Shown here: piece after piece, positions 40,948-49,439 of the stretch
Layout: every line of letters starts with the position of its first letter
How positions within the stretch are numbered: the first letter of the stretch is position 1
NCBI RefSeq assembly: GCF_030817195.1
Contig: NZ_JAUSYZ010000001.1
Span: 1,860,001 to 1,924,000 of the forward strand
Direction: 5' to 3'
Source: Arthrobacter globiformis
Lineage (GTDB): Bacteria > Actinomycetota > Actinomycetes > Actinomycetales > Micrococcaceae
Length of the DNA: 64,000 nucleotides
The notes under the pieces: generated by a model
What the model saw: only the letters and a program-made list of their open reading frames with translations
Database searches by the model: none
What the model was told of the DNA's origin: nothing
Position numbers and translations under genes: made by a program

Positions 40948-41870
40948 TGGGCCAGGCACAGCAGGCCCCCGGTGCGCGGGCCCGAACCCGGACCCGCCAG
41001 CCAAGGCCCAACCCCACCCCTGGGGCGGGGCGCAACCTGCCGGCGGCTATCGCCGTGGGCCTGGCCATGCTCCTTGCGGTGCTCGGCGGGCTGCTCTTCC
41101 TGCCGCTCGGCTTTGTCGCCGTCGTCACCACCTTTGCAGCCTTCGGCGTGTGGGAGATCTTCCGCGCGCTCGAAGCGAACGGCACACGCCTGCCCATTGT
41201 GCCGGTCATGGTGGGCACGGTGGCGATGCCCTTCTCGGCCTACTTCGGTGGTCTGGAAAGCCTGCTGTTCGCGATGCTTGCCAGCAGCGTGGCGGTGCTG
41301 CTCTGGCGGTCGGTGGAAAGTGCAACGGGTTCGGCCCGCAGCATTTTCGCCGGGGTGTTCACCCTCGCCTGGGTGCCCTTCCTGATCAGCTTCGCCGCGC
41401 TGCCGCTGCACGTCCAAGGCGGCGCCTCCCCGGTGGGACCGTGGCCCGGCGGAACCGTCCCGGAGGGTGCGTGGCAGATTGTCATCCTGCTGCTCCTGGT
41501 GGTTTCCAATGACACGTTCGGCTACCTCGTGGGCGCCCGGTTGGGTAAGCACCCCATGGCGCCAAAGATCAGCCCGAAGAAGTCCTGGGAAGGTTTCGCC
41601 GGATCCATCGCGGGCGCCATGCTCGTTGGTATCCTGGCCAGCATCTTCCTGCTGGACAAGCCCTGGTGGGTGGGTGTTGTGCTGGCAATCGGCATGGTCG
41701 CTTCCGCCACCGCCGGCGACCTCGCCGAATCGATGGTCAAACGCGAACTCGGCGTCAAGGACATGAGCAGCATCCTGCCAGGACACGGCGGGGTGATGGA
41801 CCGGCTGGACTCAATCGTGTTCGCCTCGCCGGTGGCCTTCATGCTGTTCGTCCTGTTCTCCGGGACCTGA
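40947..41870 (+). CDS. cdsA: Phosphatidate cytidylyltransferase
   Basis: 307-residue membrane enzyme that makes CDP-diacylglycerol from phosphatidate and CTP, the branch point for phospholipid synthesis. Eight membrane helices are predicted after a basic, Pro/Arg-rich cytoplasmic N-terminus (about 35 residues). The C-terminal signature SMVKRELGVKDMSSILPGHGG followed by VMDRLDS is a complete CTP-transferase motif. ISPKKSWEGFAGS is the second conserved block. It overlaps frr by one base and lies at the usual place in the rpsB-tsf-pyrH-frr-cdsA cluster. Confidence 0.95.
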   Translation: MGQAQQAPGARARTRTRQPRPNPTPGAGRNLPAAIAVGLAMLLAVLGGLLFLPLGFVAVVTTFAAFGVWEIFRALEANGTRLPIVPVMVGTVAMPFSAYFGGLESLLFAMLASSVAVLLWRSVESATGSARSIFAGVFTLAWVPFLISFAALPLHVQGGASPVGPWPGGTVPEGAWQIVILLLLVVSNDTFGYLVGARLGKHPMAPKISPKKSWEGFAGSIAGAMLVGILASIFLLDKPWWVGVVLAIGMVASATAGDLAESMVKRELGVKDMSSILPGHGGVMDRLDSIVFASPVAFMLFVLFSGT

Positions 41871-41988
41871 GTAGTCACCGGCCTGGGTTTTCCGGGCAGG
41901 GTTTTCCGGCAGGGGCTCTGGCATCCGGCCCTCCGCAACGCCCTAGAATAATGCGGTTACGACCCGCCGAAGAAGTATCGAAGGAAAC

Positions 41989-42576
41989 ATGGTGAGAGTG
42001 GACAGCAAGCGTCAGATTCCGGCGTCGTTCGGACGCGTCGCGCGGACCGACTACGGCTACAACGCCAAGCAGGTGGACCAGTTCCTCCAGCAGGCCCGCG
42101 TATCACTGGAGACGCCCGAGGCTGCCGCCCGCCCCATCAAAAGCGCCGACGTCCGGTCCGTGTCCTTCGACCCCGTGAAGGGCGGATACTCGGCCACCGC
42201 CGTGGACGCCGCGCTGGACCGGCTTGAAGACGCCTTTGCCCGCCGGGAACGGGACGACCTCATCGCCGAACGGGGCGAGGACGCCTGGCTCCGGCAGATC
42301 GGACAGCTTTCCGGGACGCTCCGCGGCCGCCTTCACCGGCCCGACGGAGAGAGGTTCCGCCGCCCGGCCAAGAAAAAGGCACGCAGCTACAACACCAAAG
42401 ACGTGGACACCCTGTGCCGGGACCTGATCGGTTACCTGGAGCAGGACAAGCCCCTCAGCGTCGACAACGTGCGCCGGGCGGTCTTCCGGCCCGCCGTCGG
42501 CACGGACGGCTACGAGGAGACCCAGGTGGACGCGTTCCTCGACCGGGTGGTCGAGCTGATGGCCGCCATCGACTGA
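41989..42576 (+). CDS. DivIVA-domain protein with four repeated motifs
   Basis: 195-residue protein annotated in relatives as DivIVA domain-containing. The DivIVA N-terminal motif (aromatic-GY-x4-VD-x2-L) occurs four times: Y24-V29-D30, Y67-V72-D73, Y134-V139-D140 and Y175-V180-D181, each followed by a short helix. The long coiled coil of true DivIVA/Wag31 is absent; instead a basic linker (about residues 83-132) separates two pairs. DivIVA modules bind curved membranes or cell-pole proteins. AAGGAA precedes ATG 41989. It follows cdsA by 118 bases. Confidence 0.78.
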   Translation: MVRVDSKRQIPASFGRVARTDYGYNAKQVDQFLQQARVSLETPEAAARPIKSADVRSVSFDPVKGGYSATAVDAALDRLEDAFARRERDDLIAERGEDAWLRQIGQLSGTLRGRLHRPDGERFRRPAKKKARSYNTKDVDTLCRDLIGYLEQDKPLSVDNVRRAVFRPAVGTDGYEETQVDAFLDRVVELMAAID

Positions 42577-42623
42577 CGGCCTGGCCTACCGGCGGCCTGG
42601 CAGCCCACTGACGGCCCGGCCGC

Positions 42624-44090
42624 TCAGCGTTCCGTGGCCAGCGGCCGCTCGGGTGTGTGCAGCCTGGTCATCACCCGCGTGATGGTCCGCGGCACCCGGG
42701 AACTGGTGGCACGCGATGCCAGGACCATCACGGTGAAGGCAGCCGGCACCGTCCAGGCCGCGGGCTGCGCCAGCCACGGCGGCGTTCCCGCCACACCGAG
42801 CACCGTCCCCGCCACCATGGCGCCGCCACACAGGAGGCCGCCGGTCACCATGCCGGCGATGGCACCGGCGTCGGTCAGGCCCCGCCACCAGATGCCGAGC
42901 AGCAGGACCGGGCAGATGGTTGACGCCGTGAAGGCGAAGACCAGGCCCACGCTGCCGGCGAGTGCCAGCGAGTCCGTCATGAGCGCCAGGCCCAGCGGAA
43001 CGGTGATCGAGACCAGTGCCGCCACCCTGAAGCCGCGCACACTGCCGCCCAGCACGTCCTGGCTGATCACACCGGCCAGCGAGACGACGAGTCCCGACGT
43101 TGTGGACAGGAACGCGGCGAAGGCCCCCGCCACGACGAGGGCAGACAACAATTCGCCGGCCGGGCCCCCAACGAGACGGCCCGGAAGCAGCAGCACCAGG
43201 GCATCCGCCTGCCCCGTCCTGGCCAGGTCCGGGGCGAACAGCCTGCCGGCCAGGCCGTAAGCCGTGGGAAAGAGGTAGAACACGGACAACAGGCCCAGCA
43301 CGATCAGCGTGGTCCGCCGCGCCGAGTGCCCGTCAGGGTTGGTGTAGAAACGGACCAAAACGTGCGGCAGGCCCAGCGTTCCGAACAGCAGGGCAACGAG
43401 GAGCGAGATGCTCTGGTAGGGGCTGGCCGGACCCGCTCCGCCCGGATTCGTGGCCGCTGCAGCCAGCGCCGGGGAGCCGTCGTCTGCCAGCACCAGCAGG
43501 ATGAAGATGAGGGGCACGGCCAGTGCCGTGAGCTTCAGCCAGTACTGGAAGGCCTGGACGAAGGTGATCGAACGCATGCCCCCGGCCACCACGGTGAGGC
43601 ACACCACCACCACGACGGCGGTTGAACCGGACCAGGCCGGCAGGCCGGTGGTGGTCCGGATCGTCAGAGCAGCGCCGTGCAGCTGCGGAACGATGTAGAG
43701 CCACCCCACAATGACCACAGCCACGCTGGTGACACGGCGCACGGCCCGCGAATCGAGCCTGGCCTCGGTGAAATCGGGGATTGTGTAGGCCCCGGAACGC
43801 CGCAGCGGCGCGGCCACGAACAACAGAAGCATCAGATACCCGGCGGTGTAGCCCACCGGATACCACAGGGCATCCGTGCCGGACAGCAGGATCAGGCCGG
43901 CCACGCCCAGGAAGCTGGCGGCGGACAGGTACTCCCCGCCGATTGCCGACGCGTTCCACCACGGCGGCACGGTTCGGGAGGCGACATAGAAGTCGCCGGT
44001 GGTGCGGGAGATCCGCAGCCCGTAAAAGCCGATCACAGCCGTTGCCACGGACACGGCCGCTACCGCCGCGATGCCCACTGCCGGGTTCAC
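42624..44090 (-). CDS. Sodium:solute symporter (acetate/monocarboxylate type)
   Basis: 488-residue SSS-family transporter with about 13 helices. It starts with GFYGLRISRTTGDFYVASR and IGGEYLSAASFLGVAGLILLSG, then TLGLPHVLVRFYTNPDGHSARR, the pattern of ActP/MctC-like symporters for acetate, propionate or pyruvate. It is the last of a minus-strand run with a small membrane protein and LytTR/LytS genes upstream, 22 bases after the small partner. The homologue at 46983 shares its order of motifs and runs in the opposite direction. The substrate is inferred from family only. Confidence 0.85.
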   Translation of the reverse strand: MNPAVGIAAVAAVSVATAVIGFYGLRISRTTGDFYVASRTVPPWWNASAIGGEYLSAASFLGVAGLILLSGTDALWYPVGYTAGYLMLLLFVAAPLRRSGAYTIPDFTEARLDSRAVRRVTSVAVVIVGWLYIVPQLHGAALTIRTTTGLPAWSGSTAVVVVVCLTVVAGGMRSITFVQAFQYWLKLTALAVPLIFILLVLADDGSPALAAAATNPGGAGPASPYQSISLLVALLFGTLGLPHVLVRFYTNPDGHSARRTTLIVLGLLSVFYLFPTAYGLAGRLFAPDLARTGQADALVLLLPGRLVGGPAGELLSALVVAGAFAAFLSTTSGLVVSLAGVISQDVLGGSVRGFRVAALVSITVPLGLALMTDSLALAGSVGLVFAFTASTICPVLLLGIWWRGLTDAGAIAGMVTGGLLCGGAMVAGTVLGVAGTPPWLAQPAAWTVPAAFTVMVLASRATSSRVPRTITRVMTRLHTPERPLATER

Positions 44091-44112
44091 CGGAGCATCT
44101 CTTTCCGCCGCA

Positions 44113-44463
44113 TCATCTGTCCCCGGCGAGGTCGCGGTAGCGGACTTCGTTCCGTGCGGCGCTGCGGATGTACAGCCAGGCGCTGATTCCGGTCACAGGG
44201 TAGATCCCTGCGCCCAGCAGCAGCCAGTCGAACGGAATGCCGGCAATCCGGGTCTGCGCCAGTCCGGGTATCGCACCCAGCAGCAGCGGAAAGGCGCCGA
44301 GGATCAGCAGGAAGCCGCCGGCCACCACCAGGGCAAGCCGGAGCTGGGAGCGGATCAGCGAGCGGACAAACACCTGGCCGACGGCCGACTCCTCGGCGGA
44401 CTCCCGCGGTTCGGCCGGCGGTCGCGCCGCTGAACGGGGCGCCGTGACCCTGACGCGCGTCAT
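44113..44463 (-). CDS. Small two-helix membrane partner of the symporter
   Basis: 116-residue protein with a Pro/Arg/Glu-rich cytoplasmic start and two membrane helices (LRLALVVAGGFLLILGAFPLLL and IPFDWLLLGAGIYPVTGISAWLYI), ending in a charged tail (RSAARNEVRYRDLAGDR). Size, topology and position just upstream of an SSS gene match the DUF485 and DUF4212 accessory proteins, though I cannot assign a named domain. It overlaps the LytTR gene by 4 bases (ATGA). The role is probably assembly or regulation of the transporter. Confidence 0.7.
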   Translation of the reverse strand: MTRVRVTAPRSAARPPAEPRESAEESAVGQVFVRSLIRSQLRLALVVAGGFLLILGAFPLLLGAIPGLAQTRIAGIPFDWLLLGAGIYPVTGISAWLYIRSAARNEVRYRDLAGDR

Positions 44464-45179
44464 GCCTGCGGCCGGATCCTGGTGGCCTCAAGCTTCTCGC
44501 GGACGGCCGGCAGGTGCCGGCGGCTGATCGGCAGTTCAGCGTCCTCGACAGACACGCTGGGGCGGCCGGCGGCGAGCTTGAGGTGGGAGACGTGGGCGAG
44601 GGCCACCAGGTAGGAGCGGTGGGTGCGGATGAAGCCGGCGTTCGCCCACTGCTGTTCCAGGTCGGCAAGGGGAACCCGGATCAGGTAACTGGCATCGGCG
44701 GTGTGGAGCCGGGCGTAGTCACCCTGCGCCTGGACGTATGTGACGTCGTCGCGCCGGATCATCCTGGTGGTGCCGCCCTGGTCCACCGTGATCATCTCCG
44801 GCGCGGCACCGCCGTCGCGGATCAGTTCACTGATCCGGCCCACGGAGCGGGCCAGCCGCTCGGCCCGGACCGGCTTCAGCAGGTAGTCCACGGCCGCAAG
44901 CTCGAACGCCTGCAGGGCGCAGTCCTCATCCGCTGTCACGAAGACGACGGCGGGCGGCCGGCTGCTGCGGGATATGGCCCGTGCGATGTCCAGGCCGGAT
45001 ACCGCCGGCATGTGGATGTCCAGGAAGACGGCGTCCACCGCCTCGGCTTCGAGAACCCGGAGGGCCTCGGCACCGGATGAGGCGCGGAGGATGGTGCCGA
45101 TCCTCTCATCGCGGCCCAGGAGGAAGGCAAGCTCCTCAACCGCGGGCAGCTCGTCGTCGGCGACGAGAACGTTAATCAT
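44460..45179 (-). CDS. LytTR-family response regulator
   Basis: 239-residue regulator with a receiver domain (phospho-acceptor Asp near residue 54 in AVFLDIHMPAVSGLD; the acidic pair in VLVADDE; Lys in DYLLKPV) and a C-terminal LytTR DNA-binding domain (DVTYVQAQGDYARLHT, then FIRTHRSYLVALAHVSHL). LytTR proteins bind direct repeats upstream of targets. It pairs with the LytS-type kinase 61 bases away, on the same strand. The flanking symporters are the likely targets, as for BtsSR/YpdAB-like systems that control carboxylate transporters. Confidence 0.9.
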   Translation of the reverse strand: MINVLVADDELPAVEELAFLLGRDERIGTILRASSGAEALRVLEAEAVDAVFLDIHMPAVSGLDIARAISRSSRPPAVVFVTADEDCALQAFELAAVDYLLKPVRAERLARSVGRISELIRDGGAAPEMITVDQGGTTRMIRRDDVTYVQAQGDYARLHTADASYLIRVPLADLEQQWANAGFIRTHRSYLVALAHVSHLKLAAGRPSVSVEDAELPISRRHLPAVREKLEATRIRPQA

Positions 45180-45240
45180 GGTCCTAGGGTATCTTTCGGG
45201 CCCACAGCTTCGGGCCTGGGAACCTCCGGTGCCGGCAATT

Positions 45241-46437
45241 TCACGCGTCGTGGTCCGGCTGGGACTTGGGGACCCGCATGGTGATGAGTGTGCCCTCGCC
45301 GGGAGCCGTCTCGATCACCAGGCCGTGCTCGTCGCCGTACACCTGCCGGAGCCGGGCATCGACGTTCCGCAGGCCCACGTGCTCGCCGTCCAGGTGGCCG
45401 GCCAGCATGGACTGCAGCTGAACCGGATCCATCCCCACGCCGTCGTCCTCGATGGTGACCTCGGCGAACGCGCCCGAATCGTTGGCGGAGATGGTGATGT
45501 GACCCGGCCCCTCCTTCGCCTCCAGGCCGTGTCGGACCGCATTCTCCACGAGCGGCTGCAGGCTCAGGAAGGGGATCACCGTGCTCAGCACCTCCGGCGC
45601 GATCCGCAGGCTGACCTGCACCCGCTCGCCGAACCGGGCCCGCTCCAGCAGCAGGTACCTGTCGATGCAGCGCAGCTCCTCGGCCAGCGTGGTGAAGTCC
45701 CCGTGCCGCCGGAACGAGTACCGGGTGAAGTCCGCAAACTCCACCACCAGTTCCCGCGCCCGGGCTGGATCGGTGTTGATGAAGGAGGCGATCGCGTTCA
45801 GCGAGTTGTAGATGAAGTGCGGGCTGATCTGGGCGCGGAGGGCCCGCACCTCCGCCTCCATCAGGAGCGTCCGGGAGGCGTCCAGCTCGGCCAGCTCCAC
45901 CTGCGTGGCCACCCAGTCGGCCACTTCGGTGGTTGCGCGCACCAGCCCTGCCCCCGCCTGCGGGGCGAAGGCGGCAACCGCTCCCACCACACGCGAGCCG
46001 GCCCGGACGGGAGCCACGACGGCGGCCGCGACTGATCCGGACTTGGGGGAACGAAGCTGCAGGTCGGCGGCGTTGAAAACCTGGGTCCTGCCATTGGAGA
46101 GCACATCTGCGGCGAGCCCCATCAGCCCGGGACGCAGTTCCTCCGCAGTCCCGTCCCAGGCCAGCACACCGGACACATCCAGGATGGCCAGCGCGTCACA
46201 GCCAAGCAGGGTGCGAAGCTGGCGGCTGGCCTTGGCGGCGCCCGCGGGGTTCAACCCGGTCCGCAGGTGCCGGCCGGCTTTCGAGGCGGCGTGGAGAGTG
46301 TTGTAGGTGGCCCGCTCGGCATCGGTGCCCAGCTCCCGGAAGGAGCGCAGCACCTTGAGTCCGACGGCGACGATGATGGCCACCGCGAGCGCGATGACGG
46401 CCACGGCGGCTGCGGAATAGAGAGGGGAATCCGGCAT
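45241..46437 (-). CDS. LytS-type sensor histidine kinase
   Basis: About 398 residues: one N-terminal membrane helix (YSAAAVAVIALAVAIIVAVGL), a linker helix, a GAF-like sensing domain (about residues 70-205, LLGCDALAILDVSGVLAWDG) and a His_kinase (PF06580) region with the phospho-acceptor His in ALRAQISPHFIYNSLNAIAS, followed by a HATPase_c domain (LVENAVRHGLEAKEGPGH, VTIEDDGVGMD, GLRNVDARLR). The ligand is unknown. ATG 46437 is chosen as it starts just before the membrane helix; ATG 46518, 27 codons upstream, is possible. It is divergent from DUF485-SSS. Confidence 0.85.
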   Translation of the reverse strand: MPDSPLYSAAAVAVIALAVAIIVAVGLKVLRSFRELGTDAERATYNTLHAASKAGRHLRTGLNPAGAAKASRQLRTLLGCDALAILDVSGVLAWDGTAEELRPGLMGLAADVLSNGRTQVFNAADLQLRSPKSGSVAAAVVAPVRAGSRVVGAVAAFAPQAGAGLVRATTEVADWVATQVELAELDASRTLLMEAEVRALRAQISPHFIYNSLNAIASFINTDPARARELVVEFADFTRYSFRRHGDFTTLAEELRCIDRYLLLERARFGERVQVSLRIAPEVLSTVIPFLSLQPLVENAVRHGLEAKEGPGHITISANDSGAFAEVTIEDDGVGMDPVQLQSMLAGHLDGEHVGLRNVDARLRQVYGDEHGLVIETAPGEGTLITMRVPKSQPDHDA

Positions 46438-46534
46438 GCTGCCCAGCGTAGCGCGTGCCGTTTGGCGCAGCATCGCCGCCGTTGGCCGACCCGCAGCGCG
46501 CAACCACTGGCTTATCATCCCTGCCGCGACGCAC

Positions 46535-46550
46535 AGTGATGGCAGTCACA
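46535..46550. promoter_or_regulatory. CRP/GlxR-like site upstream of DUF485-symporter
   Basis: AGTGATGGCAGTCACA matches the CRP/GlxR dyad TGTGA-N6-TCACA at nine of ten positions. It lies about 50 bases before the DUF485 gene and 98 before the kinase start, so it could act on either. Assigned by motif and position only. Confidence 0.45.
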
Positions 46551-46602
46551 TCGGCTGGTGGGGTGCGGCCGTGTGGGAAATTAATCTCGATGAGGAGGAA
46601 TG

Positions 46603-46986
46603 ATGGGTAACGATGCCCGAACCCAGGACGCGGCGGCGTCCGTGGACTTCGAGGAAGTCCAGGCCACGCAGCAGTTCAAGGACCTGCGCAAACGCCACCG
46701 CAGCTTTGTGTTTCCGATGGCCGTCGGGTTTCTGCTCTGGTACTTCGCGTACGTCATCCTTGCCGCCTACGCCGTGGACTTCATGTCCACCAAGGTGTGG
46801 GGCAACATCAACGTGGGCATCATTATGGGGCTGCTGCAGTTCGTGACCACGTTCGCCATCACCGGCTGGTACGTCAGCTACTCGAACCGGCGCCTGGATC
46901 CGATCGCCGCGGACATCCGGCACGGCATTGAAGGCCACGAGTATGACAAATCCGGCAACAGCGCATTGGGCGGAGGGGCAAAGTGA
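46603..46986 (+). CDS. DUF485 domain membrane protein
   Basis: 127-residue protein with two membrane helices (FPMAVGFLLWYFAYVILAAYA and GNINVGIIMGLLQFVTTFAI) after the LRKRHRSFVFPM motif, the DUF485 signature. DUF485 proteins are encoded just upstream of acetate-type SSS symporters (the yjcH-actP arrangement in enterobacteria). ATG 46603 is chosen, with AGGAGG ending 4 bases upstream; ATG 46600 is too close. It overlaps the symporter start by 4 bases (GTGA), so the two are coupled. Confidence 0.9.
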   Translation: MGNDARTQDAAASVDFEEVQATQQFKDLRKRHRSFVFPMAVGFLLWYFAYVILAAYAVDFMSTKVWGNINVGIIMGLLQFVTTFAITGWYVSYSNRRLDPIAADIRHGIEGHEYDKSGNSALGGGAK

Positions 46987-48599
46987 TCACCATTCCCGCA
47001 GCGGTTGATGTCGCCGCACTCAAAGACACCACGCTGCTGAACATGGGCATCTTCGCCCTGTTCGTCGCCGTCACCATGGTCATCGTTCTCCGGGCCAGCC
47101 GGAACAACAAGACGGCGGCCGACTACTATGCCGCCGGCCGTTCCTTCACTGGCTCGCAGAACGGCACCGCCATCGCGGGCGACTACCTGTCGGCGGCCTC
47201 CTTCCTGGGCATCACCGGCGCCATCGCCGTCAACGGCTACGACGGCTTCATGTACTCCATCGGCTTCCTGGTCGCCTGGCTCGTGGCGCTCCTGCTGGTG
47301 GCGGAACTGCTCCGGAACACCGGCAAGTTCACCATGGCCGACGTCCTTTCGTTCCGTCTCAAACAGCGTCCGGTGCGCATCGCGGCCGCCATCTCCACGC
47401 TGGCCGTCTGCTTCTTCTACCTCCTGGCCCAGATGGCCGGCGCCGGAAGCCTGATCTCGCTCCTGCTCGGCATCAGTGACTGGGGCGGACAGGCCCTGGT
47501 GATCATCGTCGTCGGTGCGCTGATGATCATGTACGTCCTGATCGGCGGCATGAAGGGCACCACCTGGGTGCAGATCATCAAGGCCATCCTGCTCATCGCC
47601 GGTGCCGCCGTCATGACGCTCTGGGTTTTGGCCATCTACGGGTTCAACCTTTCCAGCCTGCTGGGCGGCGCGGTAGACGCGGCCAACAACCCGGCTGTGC
47701 TCAACCCCGGCCTGCAGTACGGAAAGACGGAAACCTCCAAGCTGGACTTCATGTCCCTGGGCCTTGCCCTGGTGCTGGGGACGGCCGCCCTGCCGCACGT
47801 GCTGATGCGCTTCTACACGGTGCCCACCGCCAAGGAAGCCCGCAAATCGGTTGTGTGGTCCATCTGGCTGATCGGGCTGTTCTACATCTTCACCCTGGTC
47901 CTCGGCTACGGCGCCGCCGCACTGGTGGGGGCGGACACCATCAAGGGCGCCCCGGGCGGCGTCAACTCCGCGGCGCCGCTGCTGGCCTTCCACCTGGGCG
48001 GCCCGCTGCTGCTGGGCTTCATCTCGGCCGTGGCTTTCGCCACGATCCTCGCCGTGGTGGCCGGCCTCACGATCACCGCCGCCGCCTCGTTCGCCCATGA
48101 CATCTATGCCAACGTCATCGCGAAGGGAAAGGCCGACGCCGACACGGAAGTTAAGGTGGCCCGCCGCACTGTGATTGTGATTGGCATCCTCGCCATCCTG
48201 GGCGGAATCTTGGCCAACGGCCAGAACGTGGCGTTCCTGGTGGCCCTGGCGTTCGCCGTGGCGGCCTCTGCCAACCTGCCCACCATCATCTACTCCCTGT
48301 TCTGGCGCCGGTTCACCACGCAGGGCGCCACGTGGAGCATGTACGGCGGGCTCGCGTCGGCCATCATCCTGATCGCGCTCTCCCCGGTGGTGTCGGGCAC
48401 TGCGACCTCCATGATCAAGGGCGCCAACTTCGCTGTCTTCCCGCTCAGCAATCCCGGCATCGTGTCCATCCCGCTGGCCTTCCTGCTGGGCTGGCTCGGC
48501 ACGGTGCTGGACAAGAGGCAGGAGGACCGCGGCAAGCAGGCCGAAATGGAAGTCCGGTCACTGACCGGGATCGGCGCCGAGAAGGCGGTGGAGCACTAG
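46983..48599 (+). CDS. Cation/acetate (monocarboxylate) symporter, SSS family
   Basis: 538-residue SSS symporter of the ActP/MctC type, with 13 membrane helices. GDYLSAASFLGITGAIAVNGYDG and ALPHVLMRFYTVPTAKEARKS are close to the acetate/pyruvate/propionate symporters of actinobacteria. The GTG start (46983) overlaps the DUF485 stop. It and the gene at 42624 are homologues on opposite sides of the LytS/LytTR genes. It probably imports short monocarboxylates driven by sodium or protons. The C-terminus is a charged cytoplasmic tail (EDRGKQAEMEVRS). Confidence 0.9.
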   Translation: MITIPAAVDVAALKDTTLLNMGIFALFVAVTMVIVLRASRNNKTAADYYAAGRSFTGSQNGTAIAGDYLSAASFLGITGAIAVNGYDGFMYSIGFLVAWLVALLLVAELLRNTGKFTMADVLSFRLKQRPVRIAAAISTLAVCFFYLLAQMAGAGSLISLLLGISDWGGQALVIIVVGALMIMYVLIGGMKGTTWVQIIKAILLIAGAAVMTLWVLAIYGFNLSSLLGGAVDAANNPAVLNPGLQYGKTETSKLDFMSLGLALVLGTAALPHVLMRFYTVPTAKEARKSVVWSIWLIGLFYIFTLVLGYGAAALVGADTIKGAPGGVNSAAPLLAFHLGGPLLLGFISAVAFATILAVVAGLTITAAASFAHDIYANVIAKGKADADTEVKVARRTVIVIGILAILGGILANGQNVAFLVALAFAVAASANLPTIIYSLFWRRFTTQGATWSMYGGLASAIILIALSPVVSGTATSMIKGANFAVFPLSNPGIVSIPLAFLLGWLGTVLDKRQEDRGKQAEMEVRSLTGIGAEKAVEH

Positions 48600-48648
48600 C
48601 CGCTTCCGGTTCGCGCAACCTCAGTCCCCGGGTATAACGCGTCCCTTA

Positions 48649-48678
48649 CTAGGCCCTACTTAGCTAGGCCCTACTTAG
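48649..48678. repeat. Tandem 15-bp repeat
   Basis: Two exact, adjacent copies of CTAGGCCCTACTTAG (48649-48663 and 48664-48678), about 50 bases after the symporter stop. No function seen. Confidence 0.65.
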
Positions 48679-48685
48679 TGAGCCC

Positions 48686-48730
48686 AAAAAACAGGCAGGA
48701 GTCCCCGCGCACCGCGCGGGGGCTCCTGCC
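48686..48730 (-). terminator. Strong terminator for minus-strand genes
   Basis: A 17-base stem (48694-48710 with 48714-48730, one mismatch-type pair) with a 3-base loop; read on the minus strand it is followed by TG and six T. It ends the 49844-48807 transcript and may also shield against the convergent symporter transcript. Confidence 0.9.
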
Positions 48731-48806
48731 GCGTTTGCCGCCGTCGGACTGGCGGTCGGGGGAAAGGCTGCCAGGGACTGGGCTCCGCCGGGGGTAAGCC
48801 TGCGGC

Positions 48807-49439
48807 TCAAGGTGAGTGGTGCCCTCCGGCGTGTTCGCCGTGCGGCACTGCGAACTGGCCTGCCGTCGATGCGGCGAGTCCCGGCGTCGTGATGGCCGCA
48901 ACCAGCACTGCTCCGGTGAAGGCGGCGGCGAGCAGCGTTCCGGCGCCCAGGCGGCCCGATGCGTTCTGGCCCGATCCGCGGGGAAGACCGGGGGATCTGC
49001 GGCCGAGCCATAATGTGGCCGAGAGGATCATGAGGGTCAGCAGCAGGGCGGCGAGGTGGCTGATGCCCAGCCCCGCCATGCCGCTCCCTGCGCCCAGAAC
49101 AATGGCCGCCACGTGCGCCGTGGCAGCGGCGGGCAGCAGGAGGGCGGAGGCCCTCGGCAGCGGGAAGCGGTTCCTGCTCAGTCCGGCAACCGTCCACCCC
49201 AGCAGGGCCACGCCCCAGAGCAGGGCGGCCGCGGCGCCGGCCGCCCTCGCTGGGAGGGCAGGGCCGACGGCCGCAAACAGGCTGGAGGCGACGGCGAGGT
49301 TCACCGCTGCCGCGCCGAGGCCGGCAAAGCCGGCGAAGAGCCGCACGGCATCGGAACGGAACGTTTCCTGCGATGCCGGGGTTTCCTGGGTTGCCGCGTT
49401 GGCCTGGCCGGTCATTATCTTTGTGCGCGGGGTCGTCAT
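48807..49439 (-). CDS. Hypothetical five-helix membrane protein
   Basis: 210-residue protein with about five hydrophobic segments (LFAGFAGLGAAAVNLAVASSLF, AAALLWGVALLGWTVAGL, and others) and a His-rich C-terminal tail (VPHGEHAGGHHSP). I do not recognise a named domain. Its ATG 49439 starts directly after the TAG stop of the DUF4383 gene, so translation is probably coupled; ATG 49415 is an alternative. The His-rich end might bind metal (inference). It ends near the strong minus-strand terminator. Confidence 0.68.
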   Translation of the reverse strand: MTTPRTKIMTGQANAATQETPASQETFRSDAVRLFAGFAGLGAAAVNLAVASSLFAAVGPALPARAAGAAAALLWGVALLGWTVAGLSRNRFPLPRASALLLPAAATAHVAAIVLGAGSGMAGLGISHLAALLLTLMILSATLWLGRRSPGLPRGSGQNASGRLGAGTLLAAAFTGAVLVAAITTPGLAASTAGQFAVPHGEHAGGHHSP

